A program made the translations under genes and the position numbers. The notes under the pieces were generated by a model that searched no databases, was not told the DNA's origin, and saw only the letters and a list, made by a program, of their open reading frames with translations. This document shows positions 27,703-37,800 of a stretch of 64,000 nt of DNA, piece after piece (positions within the stretch are counted from its first letter, which is position 1; the number at the start of each line of letters is the position of its first letter). Origin of the DNA: Nodosilinea sp. FACHB-131 (GTDB taxonomy: Bacteria; Cyanobacteriota; Cyanobacteriia; Phormidesmidales; Phormidesmidaceae). Where the stretch lies: NCBI RefSeq assembly GCF_014695395.1, contig NZ_JACJOF010000031.1, positions 1-64,000 on the forward strand. The letters run 5' to 3'.

Positions 27703-30700
27703 CTATGGCGTCGCACTTTGGGGCTCCAAATCGATGCCGAGTACCTGAGTATAGGCTCCGCGAGCCTGGGTGACGCCGATGGTGCGTTGGGCGGCTTCAA
27801 TCATCGGGCGACGTAGGCTAACCACGATGAACTGGGCCTGCTCGGTCTGGTGCTTGATCATACGCGACAGTCGCTCTACGTTGGCTCCATCAAGGAACAT
27901 GTCAACCTCATCGAAGGCGTAAAACGGGGAGGGGCGATAGCGTTGGAGGGCAAAGATGAAACTGAGGGCAGTGAGAGATTTTTCGCCCCCAGACATGGAG
28001 GCCAGTCGGCGCACGGGCTTGCCCTTGGGGTGGGCGACCAGGTTAAGGCCGCCGTTGAAGGGGTCTTCGGGGTCTTCGAGCTGGAGGTGGCCATCGCCAT
28101 CGGAAAGTTCGGCAAAAATTGACTGGAAGTTGAGGTTGACGGCATCGTAGGCTTCGGTGAAGGCCTGGCGGCGCAGAGTGGTGAAGGTCTCGATGCGCAG
28201 CAGCAGCTCGGTGCGCTCTTCTTCAAGGGTAGTGAGTTTGTGGGTCAGCTCAGTGAGACGCTCTTCAGTGCGGTTGTATTCTTCGAGGGCCAGCATGTTG
28301 ACCGGCTCCATAGCCTCCATGCGGCGCTGGAGCGATCGCAGCTCTTTCCGCAACTCCTCTAAATCGGTTTCGGCAGGAATCTCGGGCAGGGGGTCGGGCA
28401 GCTCCGCCGCTTGAGTCGCCAGTAATTCTTGAGCCTCGGCCAGCAGCTGGCGGCGCTCCTGCTGGGTTTCGAGCAGCTTTTGGCGCTCCCACTCCTGCTG
28501 TTGGGTCTGGGTACGCTGGGTGCGCAGCCGTCCCTCTAGCTCGTCGCGAACAGCTTTTTCGGCGGCTAGGGTTTGGTCGAGGGCGGCCATCTGCTGGCGC
28601 AGCTGAGCAATTTCACCATTCAGCCCGGCCTGCTGCTGCTGGAGCTGGGTAAGCTGCTGGTCGCGCTCAGCCTGCTGCTGGGCCTGGGTGGTGAGGGTCT
28701 GCTGGGCCTGGGTAAGGGCGATCTCAAGCTGCTGGCGCTGGTTGTGCAGCTCTTGCAGCTGGCGCTCAGCGTCTTGCAGGGCCTGCTGGCGATCGCTCAA
28801 CTGACTCTCTAGCTGCCCCACAGCCGCTTGGGCCGTCTGCCACTCGCTGTGGGCCTGGGATTGCTCTAGCTCACCGAGGGCCTGCTGCTGCCGGGCGATC
28901 TCGGCTTCCTGAGCGGGCAGGGAGACTGCGAGTTCTTGCAGGCGGGCCTGGGTGCTGGTCAATTCCTGCTGGTGCTGACTGAGCTGGGTTTCGAGCTGGG
29001 CAAGTTGCTGGGCCTGCTGCTGCTGCTGGCTCTGCTGCTGCTCGTTCGCCAGCTGGAGTTCGCGGTATTGCTGGCGTTGGGCAATTAAGCTTTGGGAGAG
29101 AGTTTGCAGGGTTGCGGAGGTGGCGTTGAGGTCGCGATCGCACCGTTCTAGCATCACCTCAATATCTCCCAACCGCTGGCGCAGGGCTTGGGCTTCTGAG
29201 GATTCTGCCGGTTCTACGGTGCCAAAGTGCAGGCCACCGGAGCGCGACGACACGTTACCCCCGGTCATCGCCCCACTGGTTTCGAGGATTTCTCCTTCCA
29301 GCGTGACGATGCGGTAGTCGCCGAGGTACTGCCGGGCTGAGGTGAGGCTGTCAAACACCACGGTGCTGCCAAAGGTGTAGCCAAAAATGTCACGGTAGCG
29401 GGGATCACAGTCGATCAGGTTGACGGCGTAGTCGAGGAAGCCATCCGGTCGCTTCCAATCGGGCACGGGGGTGAACCGAGGAGCGCGAATTTTGTTCAGG
29501 GGCAAAAAAGTGGCCCGTCCGGCGCGGCGCTGCTTGAGAAACTCGATCCCCTTGGCGGCCACCTGGTCGTTCTCCACCACTAAGTAGCCGAGGCGGGCCC
29601 CGGCGGCGATCTCTAGGGCTAGCTGATATTTGGGGTCTACTTTGCCCAGCTGAGCGACCAGACCGCTGATGCCTGCCAGACCGCTGTCGAGCAGGAGTTT
29701 GGTGGCGTGGGTGCCCTGGCTCTCTTGCAGAGCCTGGGTTTGGGCTTCGAGCTTGTCGAGTTCGCGCTGCTTGTCGCGCTGTTCTTTGAGCAAACGGGTT
29801 TGGGTGTCGCGCTGGACAGAGAGTTCTGCCTCAGCGGCGGCAATCTTGGCAGCGATCGCCTGGATTTCTTTTTCCGCTGCCGCCAACCGCTGGGCGAACC
29901 CGGCATCGGCATCAGACTCTGCTGGCGCAGACCCCAGGGTGTTGCGCTGCTCGGTCAACGTCTCAATTTGCTGGTCGAGCTGGCGCAGGCGCTCTTGCAG
30001 ACGAATCTGCTCGGCCCGCTGGGGTTCGACATCGCTCCGCAGAGTTTCGATCGCCTGACGCAGCTGGGTCTGCTGCTGAATGCTGGCTTGAGACTCAGAG
30101 GCGATCGCCAACGTCGCCTGGCGGCGTTCTTCTAGAGCTTGCTGCACCTGGTTTTTGGCCTCGGTAAGGGCAATTAGCTCTCCCGTGGTTAATGACTCAA
30201 TGGATCGTCCTACCTGCTCTAAATCGCGCTGCTGCTGCTGACGGGCGATCTCGGTGTCGCGACGAAGGGCCGATCCCTGGTTGGTGGCGTTGCGGTTCTC
30301 CTGTTCTTGGCGCTGGAGCTGGCGTAGCTCAGCCTCGTGGGTGGCCACTTGAGATTGCAGAGCCAAGTGCTCGTCTTCGCCCATAGCCCGAATGTGGGCA
30401 TTGAGGGTGGCGAGTTCGGCGTCGAGGGCGGCGATCGCCCCCTGCCCCTGGGCGATCGCCTCGGCTAGCTGGGTAGATTTGACCTCTCCCTGCTCTAGGG
30501 TTTGCTGTAGGGCCGCGATCGCTCGCTGCTGGCTCTGCCACAGCAGCACGGCTTCCCACTGGCTCTTGGTCTGAAAGGATTCCTTAAGGCGCTGGTACTT
30601 CTCAGCCTTTTGCCGGTCTTGGGCCAGGCGCTCCAGCTGGGCTTGCAGCTCGCGTTCGACGATGCGAAAACGCTCTTCGTGGTCGCGCACGGCCTCCAGC

Positions 30701-31422
30701 TTGCCCCGGGCCTGGTCAATTTTGCGATCGAAGGCGGCGACCCCAGCTAACTCGTCGATAATTTCCCGACGCTCGCGGGAGTTCATCGAAATGATGCTGG
30801 TGACATCCCCTTGCAGCACCACGTTGTAGCCTTCGGGATAGACATGAAACCGCTGCAGCTGCTCGTGGAGTTGGTTAAGGGTGCAGGGCTCGCCGTTGAT
30901 GTAGTAATTAGAGGTGTAGGTGCCCTGGCTGGTCACCCGCAGCCGCCGAGTCACACTCCACTCGCGGCCCGTGGGCAGAGTCACGACGTTGGCCGTGCCG
31001 TCTGGCTCAGAAATTTCGAGGGTGGGAGAACTGCCGTTGTGACCGTTGGGGTTAGCGATTCCCTGCAAGGGAGGCTTCGCCAACGCACTGTGGCCGTTGC
31101 GGCTATTCCCCTGGGCCTCGGTGCCCTCGTCGCTATCAATCATCAGGTCGGCGGCCACGTCGCTGAGGTCAAAGGTGACTGTGACGCTGGCTTCAGAGGT
31201 CGCGCGACGGCTCATCTGGTTTTGGTTCACCAGGTCGGGCAGGCGATCGGCCCGCATGCCCTTAGAGCTGGCCAACCCTAAGCCAAACAGCAGCGCGTCT
31301 AGAATGTTCGACTTGCCCGAGCCGTTAGGCCCAGATATGACAGTAAACCCAGGCAACAGTGGAACCTGGGTCGTACCTCCGAACGATTTAAAGTGGGACA
31401 GCTCGACACGCTTGATGTGCAC
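27703..31422 (-). CDS. smc: Chromosome segregation protein SMC
   Basis: 1239 residues with full SMC architecture: an N-terminal head with Walker A GPNGSGKSN (about 32-40), a long coiled coil rich in Gln/Glu/Leu, a hinge near 600-720 (GYLVVENDQVAAKG and SRSGGLHFG regions), a second coiled coil, and a C-terminal head with the ABC signature LASMSGGEKSLTALSF and Walker B FYAFDEVDMFLDG. It organises and segregates chromosomes as a dimer with ScpA/ScpB. The head has an insertion at about 100-150 (ALAKPPLQGIANPNGHNG), low-complexity and seen in some cyanobacterial SMCs. It starts at the ATG at 31422. Confidence 0.97.
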   Translation of the reverse strand: MHIKRVELSHFKSFGGTTQVPLLPGFTVISGPNGSGKSNILDALLFGLGLASSKGMRADRLPDLVNQNQMSRRATSEASVTVTFDLSDVAADLMIDSDEGTEAQGNSRNGHSALAKPPLQGIANPNGHNGSSPTLEISEPDGTANVVTLPTGREWSVTRRLRVTSQGTYTSNYYINGEPCTLNQLHEQLQRFHVYPEGYNVVLQGDVTSIISMNSRERREIIDELAGVAAFDRKIDQARGKLEAVRDHEERFRIVERELQAQLERLAQDRQKAEKYQRLKESFQTKSQWEAVLLWQSQQRAIAALQQTLEQGEVKSTQLAEAIAQGQGAIAALDAELATLNAHIRAMGEDEHLALQSQVATHEAELRQLQRQEQENRNATNQGSALRRDTEIARQQQQRDLEQVGRSIESLTTGELIALTEAKNQVQQALEERRQATLAIASESQASIQQQTQLRQAIETLRSDVEPQRAEQIRLQERLRQLDQQIETLTEQRNTLGSAPAESDADAGFAQRLAAAEKEIQAIAAKIAAAEAELSVQRDTQTRLLKEQRDKQRELDKLEAQTQALQESQGTHATKLLLDSGLAGISGLVAQLGKVDPKYQLALEIAAGARLGYLVVENDQVAAKGIEFLKQRRAGRATFLPLNKIRAPRFTPVPDWKRPDGFLDYAVNLIDCDPRYRDIFGYTFGSTVVFDSLTSARQYLGDYRIVTLEGEILETSGAMTGGNVSSRSGGLHFGTVEPAESSEAQALRQRLGDIEVMLERCDRDLNATSATLQTLSQSLIAQRQQYRELQLANEQQQSQQQQQAQQLAQLETQLSQHQQELTSTQARLQELAVSLPAQEAEIARQQQALGELEQSQAHSEWQTAQAAVGQLESQLSDRQQALQDAERQLQELHNQRQQLEIALTQAQQTLTTQAQQQAERDQQLTQLQQQQAGLNGEIAQLRQQMAALDQTLAAEKAVRDELEGRLRTQRTQTQQQEWERQKLLETQQERRQLLAEAQELLATQAAELPDPLPEIPAETDLEELRKELRSLQRRMEAMEPVNMLALEEYNRTEERLTELTHKLTTLEEERTELLLRIETFTTLRRQAFTEAYDAVNLNFQSIFAELSDGDGHLQLEDPEDPFNGGLNLVAHPKGKPVRRLASMSGGEKSLTALSFIFALQRYRPSPFYAFDEVDMFLDGANVERLSRMIKHQTEQAQFIVVSLRRPMIEAAQRTIGVTQARGAYTQVLGIDLEPQSATP

Positions 31423-31729
31423 TGGCCAGCGTTACCTCAGACGTGAAACAAGTGTACTATAGGGCAAGGATTTTAGCTATCTGACTTAAGCAGCTAGGAT
31501 CCACACCTGTTAGCTAGGCTGATGCCGCCTAAGTTTAGTGCAAAGAGAAGAATTTGTACGCTAGATGGCGGAGAAGTCCTCCACATTTTGCGCCAGCCGC
31601 CTCAAATTTTTGGGTTGGCAGCAAGAACTGCACCCTGCCAGGAAAACTAATTCAGGATGGCACAATGAAAGGGAAAATCTACCCCCAGCCCCCGTGAGCC
31701 AGCCCACTCCCCCACCTCTGTCCCAGCCA
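31423..31729. other. Divergent intergenic region between smc and the YqgF-like gene
   Basis: It should hold promoters for both genes. An in-frame ATG at 31565 could extend the downstream protein by 55 residues, but those codons give a Pro-rich, non-conserved lead, so the start at 31730 is preferred. No other gene is supported. Confidence 0.5.
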
Positions 31730-32131
31730 ATGATTTTGGGCTTTGACCCCGGACGGCAAAAATGTGGTTTGGCCGTCATGGGGCTAGACCGATTATTGTG
31801 CTATCAGCAGGTGGTTGCCGCCGATGCGGTAATCAATGAGATCGCTACGCTGCGCCAGCGATTTCCAATTTCGACCATTGTGCTGGGCGACCAAACCGCT
31901 TCGGGGAACTGGAAAGATACCCTCAGTCAGCTCCCTGACCCGCCTCGGATCATGCTGGTGGATGAACGATATACCACGCTGGAGGCGCGCGATCGCTACT
32001 GGCAGATGTATCCCCCGTCGGGACTGGCAGGGATCATTCCTCAATCGCTGCGCAAAATTTCTCGCCCCATAGACGATATTGTGGCCATTTTGCTGATCGA
32101 GCGCTATTTGAACCGCCTGACAGGGGAGTAG
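31730..32131 (+). CDS. ruvX: YqgF/RuvX-like pre-16S rRNA processing nuclease
   Basis: 133 residues from the ATG at 31730. It opens with ILGFDPGRQKCGLAV, the YqgF/RuvX RNase H-fold signature with the first catalytic Asp. VLGDQTASG is the second strand, and VDERYTTLEARDRYW (Glu) and ISRPIDDIVAILLIE (Asp) give the other acidic residues. Family members mature the 5' end of 16S rRNA in E. coli. The protein is slightly diverged from the classic YqgF, as is usual in cyanobacteria. NAD kinase lies about 700 bp downstream. Confidence 0.85.
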   Translation: MILGFDPGRQKCGLAVMGLDRLLCYQQVVAADAVINEIATLRQRFPISTIVLGDQTASGNWKDTLSQLPDPPRIMLVDERYTTLEARDRYWQMYPPSGLAGIIPQSLRKISRPIDDIVAILLIERYLNRLTGE

Positions 32132-32271
32132 GGCACGATCTGTGACCCGTAAAACTCCACCACGTTGGGTACAAGGGTTAAGAAAGGGCTGCGAACTGGC
32201 CAATCAACACGAGTTTAAAGTGAGTTTCGCTGCCTCAGACACTGGTGATTCTGGAGATGCAAGCTTTTGAC

Positions 32272-32532
32272 CTACAGCTTTGCCCGAATGGTGAACGAGT
32301 AGTCACCGCCGGGCTCGAGCTGGTAGTCGAAGCGTTCTAGAAAGCGGCTGAGGGGTTCGCAGATCAGCGCTCGCCCCAGAGATGGCTCTACCCGCAGGTT
32401 GCCCTGGCGAAAGCGCCACTGAAATTGCCATTCGTAGGTGCTAGCCCGCACTTCGCCTTCGATGCGGCCCTGGCTCCATGACTGGTGGGTAATGCGAACG
32501 TAGGCGGTGGTTTCAGATGGGCGACGGGTCAC
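32272..32532 (-). CDS. DUF3146 family protein
   Basis: 86 residues from a GTG at 32532 (a TTG at 32556 adds eight). The sequence ETTAYVRITHQSW, EGEVRASTYEWQFQW and DYQLEPGGDYSFTIRA matches my recollection of DUF3146, a short conserved cyanobacterial family of unknown function. It is predicted to be mostly beta and cytoplasmic. It converges with the YqgF-like gene. Confidence 0.75.
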   Translation of the reverse strand: MTRRPSETTAYVRITHQSWSQGRIEGEVRASTYEWQFQWRFRQGNLRVEPSLGRALICEPLSRFLERFDYQLEPGGDYSFTIRAKL

Positions 32533-32828
32533 GGCAGCAAAAGCAAAGCGATACAAAATAATCGTGATCGAGGGCAGGGCTAGGCAAAACCCCCACAGGT
32601 AAGATAACCGTAGCTTAGGCTGTGGTCTACCCCGATATTGTGGGCAGCGATACGGCTCAGCGCCTCAGCGATCGGGCAATTCGGTCACGGGCTGTTTTAC
32701 CCTAGACGAAAAAACGGTAGCCTAGGAAGAAATAAACTATGATCCCCACCAGCGTGCTAGGCATCTTAGCGGGTGTAGAGCACGTTTCGCTTACCTCATT
32801 TCACCGATTGTAAGGTTGGACCCCGCCT

Positions 32829-33746
32829 GTGCCCAAGGTTGGCATTATCTACAACGACGTTAAGCCTGTGGCCTGCCAGGCCGCTCTCGAATGGGAGGAA
32901 AAACTGACTCGTCGAGGCTACACCGTAAGCTTGGCCACTGGCATGGGCGGCATCTTGGGCTATTCTCACCCCGAGCGACCCGTTTGCCATACTCCCCTTG
33001 ACAGTTTGGTGCCGCCCAATTTCGACGCCGATATGAGTTTTGCTGTGGTGCTAGGGGGCGATGGCACCGTGCTGTCGGCCTGTCGTCAACTCGCCCCCAT
33101 CGGGGTGCCCCTGCTAACGATAAACACGGGCCACATGGGTTTTTTGACCGAGGCCTACCTGAACCAGTTGCCCCAAGCGATCGACCAGGTGCTGGCGGGC
33201 GACTACGAAGTTGAAGAGCGGGGCATGCTAGCGGTGCGCCTTTTCCACGAGTCTAGCCTCGTATGGGAAGCCCTTTGCCTCAACGAGATGGTGCTGCACC
33301 GTGAGCCCCTGACCAGCATGTGTCATTTTGAAGTGGCGATCGGCTGTCACTCCCCGGTGGATATTGCGGCTGACGGCATTATTGTATCAACGCCCACCGG
33401 GTCTACGGCCTATTCGCTCTCGGCAGGCGGTCCAGTAATTACCCCTGGGGTGTCAGTAACTCAACTCATCCCCATTTGCCCGCATTCGCTGGCGTCTCGA
33501 GGGCTGGTGTTCCCCGATCGCGAACAGGTGGTGATTCGCTCAGCCAACCCCGACCCCCTAGTGCTGATTGTGGACGGCAACGCAGGCTGCTACGTCATGA
33601 CCAAAGACGAGGTGAGCACCTGCCGTGCACCTTATCCGGCGCGGTTCATTCGGCTAAAACCGCCGGAGTTCTTTACGGTACTGCGCGAAAAGCTGGGCTG
33701 GGGACTGCCGCATATTGCTAAGCCAACGTCGGTAGAGTTGCCGTGA
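32829..33746 (+). CDS. nadK: NAD kinase
   Basis: 305 residues beginning at GTG 32829 ([13 protein letters not shown]). The catalytic GGDGTVL motif is at about 78-84 with [11 protein letters not shown] following. [17 protein letters not shown] is the second NAD-binding signature. It phosphorylates NAD to NADP. Cyanobacteria usually have two NAD kinases; this is the form with the longer N-terminus. It is followed 71 bp later by a glycosyltransferase gene on the same strand. Confidence 0.95.
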   Translation: MPKVGIIYNDVKPVACQAALEWEEKLTRRGYTVSLATGMGGILGYSHPERPVCHTPLDSLVPPNFDADMSFAVVLGGDGTVLSACRQLAPIGVPLLTINTGHMGFLTEAYLNQLPQAIDQVLAGDYEVEERGMLAVRLFHESSLVWEALCLNEMVLHREPLTSMCHFEVAIGCHSPVDIAADGIIVSTPTGSTAYSLSAGGPVITPGVSVTQLIPICPHSLASRGLVFPDREQVVIRSANPDPLVLIVDGNAGCYVMTKDEVSTCRAPYPARFIRLKPPEFFTVLREKLGWGLPHIAKPTSVELP

Positions 33747-33817
33747 GGGGTGGCTGGATGGGTGGGTAGGGGTAGCTCAGTGGGAATACTGGTCTGAGCC
33801 CTACATTCCCGGTTGCT

Positions 33818-34783
33818 ATGGATTGGCCCACCATTGCTGTCATCATTCCGACCTACCAGCGGGAGACGGTGCTGTGCGACACGCTGCGCAGCCTGCTGGC
33901 CCAAGAGTATCCGGCCTACGAGGTCGTGGTGGTAGATCAGACCCAAACCCACCAGCCGGAGACTCGGCAGCAGCTTCAGGCTTGGCAGGATGCGGGGGAA
34001 ATCACCTGGTACTCAGTGCCCTGGGCAAGCTTGCCGGCAGCTCGGAATTTGGGCATAGAGCGATCGCGTTCTGATCTTGTCCTCTTCATCGACGACGATG
34101 TGGTGCTGCCCCCTGGCTATCTCTACGCCCACGCCCGCACCTTTCTGGAGCGGCCGGAGGTTGGGGCAGTGGCAGGGCGCGTGTTTGACCGCATGAAGCT
34201 GGCGGAGCAGACGGATCTGGAGATTGACTACCTGCCTCCCCAGGCGATGGATCCAGGAATCGCTTGGTATCACATCGACCTGGTGCACACCACGCAGCCC
34301 CAGCGGGTGCTAACGGCGCGGGGGTGCAATATGTCGTTTCGACGAGAACTGTTCGACAAGCACGGACTGCGCTTTGATGAGCGCTTCTACGGCAGTGCCG
34401 TGCGGGAAGAGTCTGACTTTTGCCTCCACATTCGCTCCACCGGCTACATCATTTGGTACAACCCAGCGGCGCATCTGGTGCACTTGGGCGAAGAGACGGG
34501 CGGCTGCCACGACATTACGACGCGATCGCTCAGCTACCAGATGAACTTTTACCACAACCATTTTCTGCTGGCGCTGAAAAATCTTACCCTGGGGCAAAAC
34601 CTGCGGCTCTACGGCCGCCTGTTCGACTGTCATGTGCTGGGGCACCCCCCCTGCAATAAAAGCGGCCATCCGCTGAAGATTCTGAGTCGAGGGGTGTTTT
34701 TTGGGCTGGGCTGGTTCTATACGGTTTATACACTGGCCACTACCCTGGGCAAACGTGGGCGACTTCATGCCGATATGGAGTAA
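33818..34783 (+). CDS. Family 2 glycosyltransferase
   Basis: 321 residues of the GT-A fold: IAVIIPTYQR at the start, the nucleotide-binding VVVVDQT, the DxD-type LFIDDDVVLPPGYL (about 87-100) and a conserved Asp/Glu-rich acceptor loop (RFYGSAVREESDF). There are no clear membrane anchors except a weak C-terminal hydrophobic stretch (GVFFGLGWFYTVYTLATT). The donor and acceptor are unknown. It follows nadK and precedes the giant membrane protein by 88 bp. Confidence 0.88.
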   Translation: MDWPTIAVIIPTYQRETVLCDTLRSLLAQEYPAYEVVVVDQTQTHQPETRQQLQAWQDAGEITWYSVPWASLPAARNLGIERSRSDLVLFIDDDVVLPPGYLYAHARTFLERPEVGAVAGRVFDRMKLAEQTDLEIDYLPPQAMDPGIAWYHIDLVHTTQPQRVLTARGCNMSFRRELFDKHGLRFDERFYGSAVREESDFCLHIRSTGYIIWYNPAAHLVHLGEETGGCHDITTRSLSYQMNFYHNHFLLALKNLTLGQNLRLYGRLFDCHVLGHPPCNKSGHPLKILSRGVFFGLGWFYTVYTLATTLGKRGRLHADME

Positions 34784-34871
34784 ACCCGACCTGAGGTTAA
34801 GAATCTCAGGCTTGAGAATCTACCGGCTGTGGCAACGCCCATAATTCTAGAACCGTCCCTCAAGGCAGAGT

Positions 34872-37800
34872 ATGGCTGACGATCGAGACCCCATTATTCG
34901 ATTACAGCTAGACCTGTCGCCCGACCAGCCAGGGCTGCTGGAAGGGCTCGACACCTGGCTGCGGCTGGGCCTAATCACTGACCAGCAGGTGCGCGACCTG
35001 GGGCGAACCAATCTCAGTTGTGACTGGCTGCCAGCGACAGCAACCGGAGCCGTTTCAGAATTGGATTTGGCCGATGCGGTCAATCCTTTTCTGGAGCCTG
35101 AAGGTGCTCTAGCGGCAGGACAAATGCCTACGACCGATGCCGTCCCCGCTGGAGACGCGCCAATTACGGATTTTGTCCCCGCTGAACCGGCTGTTCGCCC
35201 CAAACGTCAGCGATCGCCCCGTTTCCGAAACATTCGTCCATCTACCGCGAGACAACCTCAGGGCACCGCTCAGCCACCCGCCCCGACAAACCTCTGGCTT
35301 GGCCGCTTAATGAGCGAACTGAGTGTGGTATGGCTGCTGGGGTTAGGAGTATTTTTAGTCGTGCTGTCGTCGGCGGTGCTGGCGGCGACCCAGTGGGCCA
35401 GGTTTAACGCGGTGGGGCAGTACCTGGTGCTGTTGGCCTATACCCTGGTATTTTGGGCGGCGGGGCTGTGGTGTCATCGCCGCCCAAATTTGCAGCTAAC
35501 GGCTAAAACCCTGCAAATGATTACCCTACTGCTGGTGCCGCTGAATTTTTGGGCACTGGATGGGCTGGGGGTGTGGCGTGGGGGCGGAGTGCTGGTGGGG
35601 GCGATCGCCGCCATTCTGTTGACCCTAACGGCTCTGCAGGTGCTGCGTCAGCAGCAAAGCACTCCCCTAGAGCAGGCCAATGCTTTGGGATTGGCCTACC
35701 TGCACACTGGCTGGGGTCTAAGCAGTGAGTGGGGTGGGGTGCCGTTGCTGGCCGTCTATGCCGGAGTTTTAGGAACTGCTGCGGCCACGGTCTATGGTCA
35801 GCGGCAGGGCAGATCTCCTGGGCTGCGCTGGTCTACGGTAGCCATCACGGCGGCCTTGGGGCTACTGCTGGCAAGGGGCCTGGGGGCCCTAGACGCTGAA
35901 CAACTGGGGCAGCTGGGCCTAGCCTTTGGGCTGTATGGCGCGACCTGGGTATGGCTGGGACAGCGACGACTGGTGCCCCAGCCCCAGCGTGAAGCCAGTC
36001 TGGAGGCATCCCCGGGGGCTGAATCTGCTGCCGATGGCACCTCTCGCTGGGGAATTGCTGCTGGGCGAGGACTGCTGTGGTGGGGCTGGCTGTTAGCGAT
36101 CGCAGACTGGCTTATCCAGGCATTTGGGATCGGTCTGCTTGGCCTTGCCCTGCGTGTTCAGGCGTTGGGCAAGCTGGGTAAGCGGCGGGATCTGCTGATT
36201 GCCTATGCGATCGCCATACAGCTCGGCTTTGTCGGCTGGGAGATGCTGCCCCTGTCGCTACGGCAGCCCGTGCTTGCCTCCCTGGCTAGGCTAGATGAAT
36301 TTGCGGCTGGCACCTGGCCACTGCTGGGAATTTCGCTATTTCCCTACGTGGTGGGAATGGTGGCCCTGGCCGACTGGTATCGGCGGCGAGACAAGCTGAA
36401 GCTGGGCCGCTTTAGTGACAGCATTGCCCTGGGTAGCAACCTTGTATTGACGCTGATCAGCCTGGCCAGCGGCCCGGTGCTGGTGGTGAATTTGATCGCC
36501 TCCACGATCACGGCGCTGGTGGTCACGCTGCGGCGCTCTTCCCCTGCCCCGTGGCGCATTGTTGTCACCTATGGCTTGGCCTTGGGGAGTATTGTGGCAG
36601 CCATTAGCGATCGCTGGCCAAGTCTGCCCCTGAGCCGCTGGGTCGTGGTCATGGTGGCCCTGGCAACGGTGGCGCTGGTGCTGAGCAAGGCTCTGCGTGC
36701 CCTCTGGGGCAGTACGGCCTGGCTTTATGGGGTCGGCTTGTCTGCTCTGAGCTACGCGCTGCTGTGGGCAGATCTGGTCGATAGCGGCTGGCGGGTCAGC
36801 TCGAGCTGGGTGGGTCTAGTGATACCGCTGGTACTGCTGCTGATCGGTCGCCACCGTGCCAGCGTGCTGACCACAGGTATTGCGCTGCCCTTTACTCTAG
36901 GCCTACCGTGGACAAGGCTGGTGGGCCTGAGTTCGGCGACAGCTTTAACGGGGGTGAATAGCACCGTCTATCGGCGGCCAGGGGTGGCGTTTTTGGCGGT
37001 GGGCTTCGCCTTGGGCTGGGTCTATAGCAGCTTGGCGGACTGGGTTACGGGTTTCCCCCGCCATTTAGCTGACTGGGGTCTGGTGACGGTGGGGCTGATG
37101 GCAGCACTGTGGGTTGCTTGGAGAGTGCTGCCATCAGCCCAGGATGCTGAGACGCCTTCGCTGCCTGAGTTGTATCGGGTAGCTTGCGATCGCTGGGGCC
37201 ACATCCTGGCCCTTGGCTTACTGACCCTGTCTACTTTTGCAGTCTCTTTCTACTACCTTGACTGGCGTGAACCTCGCCCCTTGATCGTTGCTGTCCTGGC
37301 TGCATTCTTGATGACTCTGGTCCTCCGCTTTTGGGGAACTGTGCGTCCTTTGGCTATTTACCTGGGGGGTTGGGGGATAGAACTGCTAGTAGCCGGGATC
37401 GTAATCGAGCGCTATTCCGCAGTGGTTTCTCTGGCGGTGCCAACTTTGGGACTCGGGGCGATCGCTCTGGTTCTATCCGCGATTGTGGGACGTTCTCGCC
37501 CGGATCTGGGTCCCCCCCTGCAAACCCTGACGCTGCTCTATGCCGGATTGGCCTTAGCTCTACGGGCCTACACAGCTACGGCTTGGACAGGCTGGCTCGT
37601 CGTCGTCGCGGCCCTGCTGGTGCTGGAAGTGGGGCGGTGTTCCCAAACCGCCCTGGCTCGCTGGCTGGCCTTGGGGCTGCTGTCGGTGGGGTGGTACGAG
37701 CTGGTGATCTACCAGATGTTGCAGGGCTCTGGCGGCGAGGCGGCCGATGCTCTGCTGGTGCTGGCGGGAGTTGCTGCGTTGATCATGATCCTGTACCGCT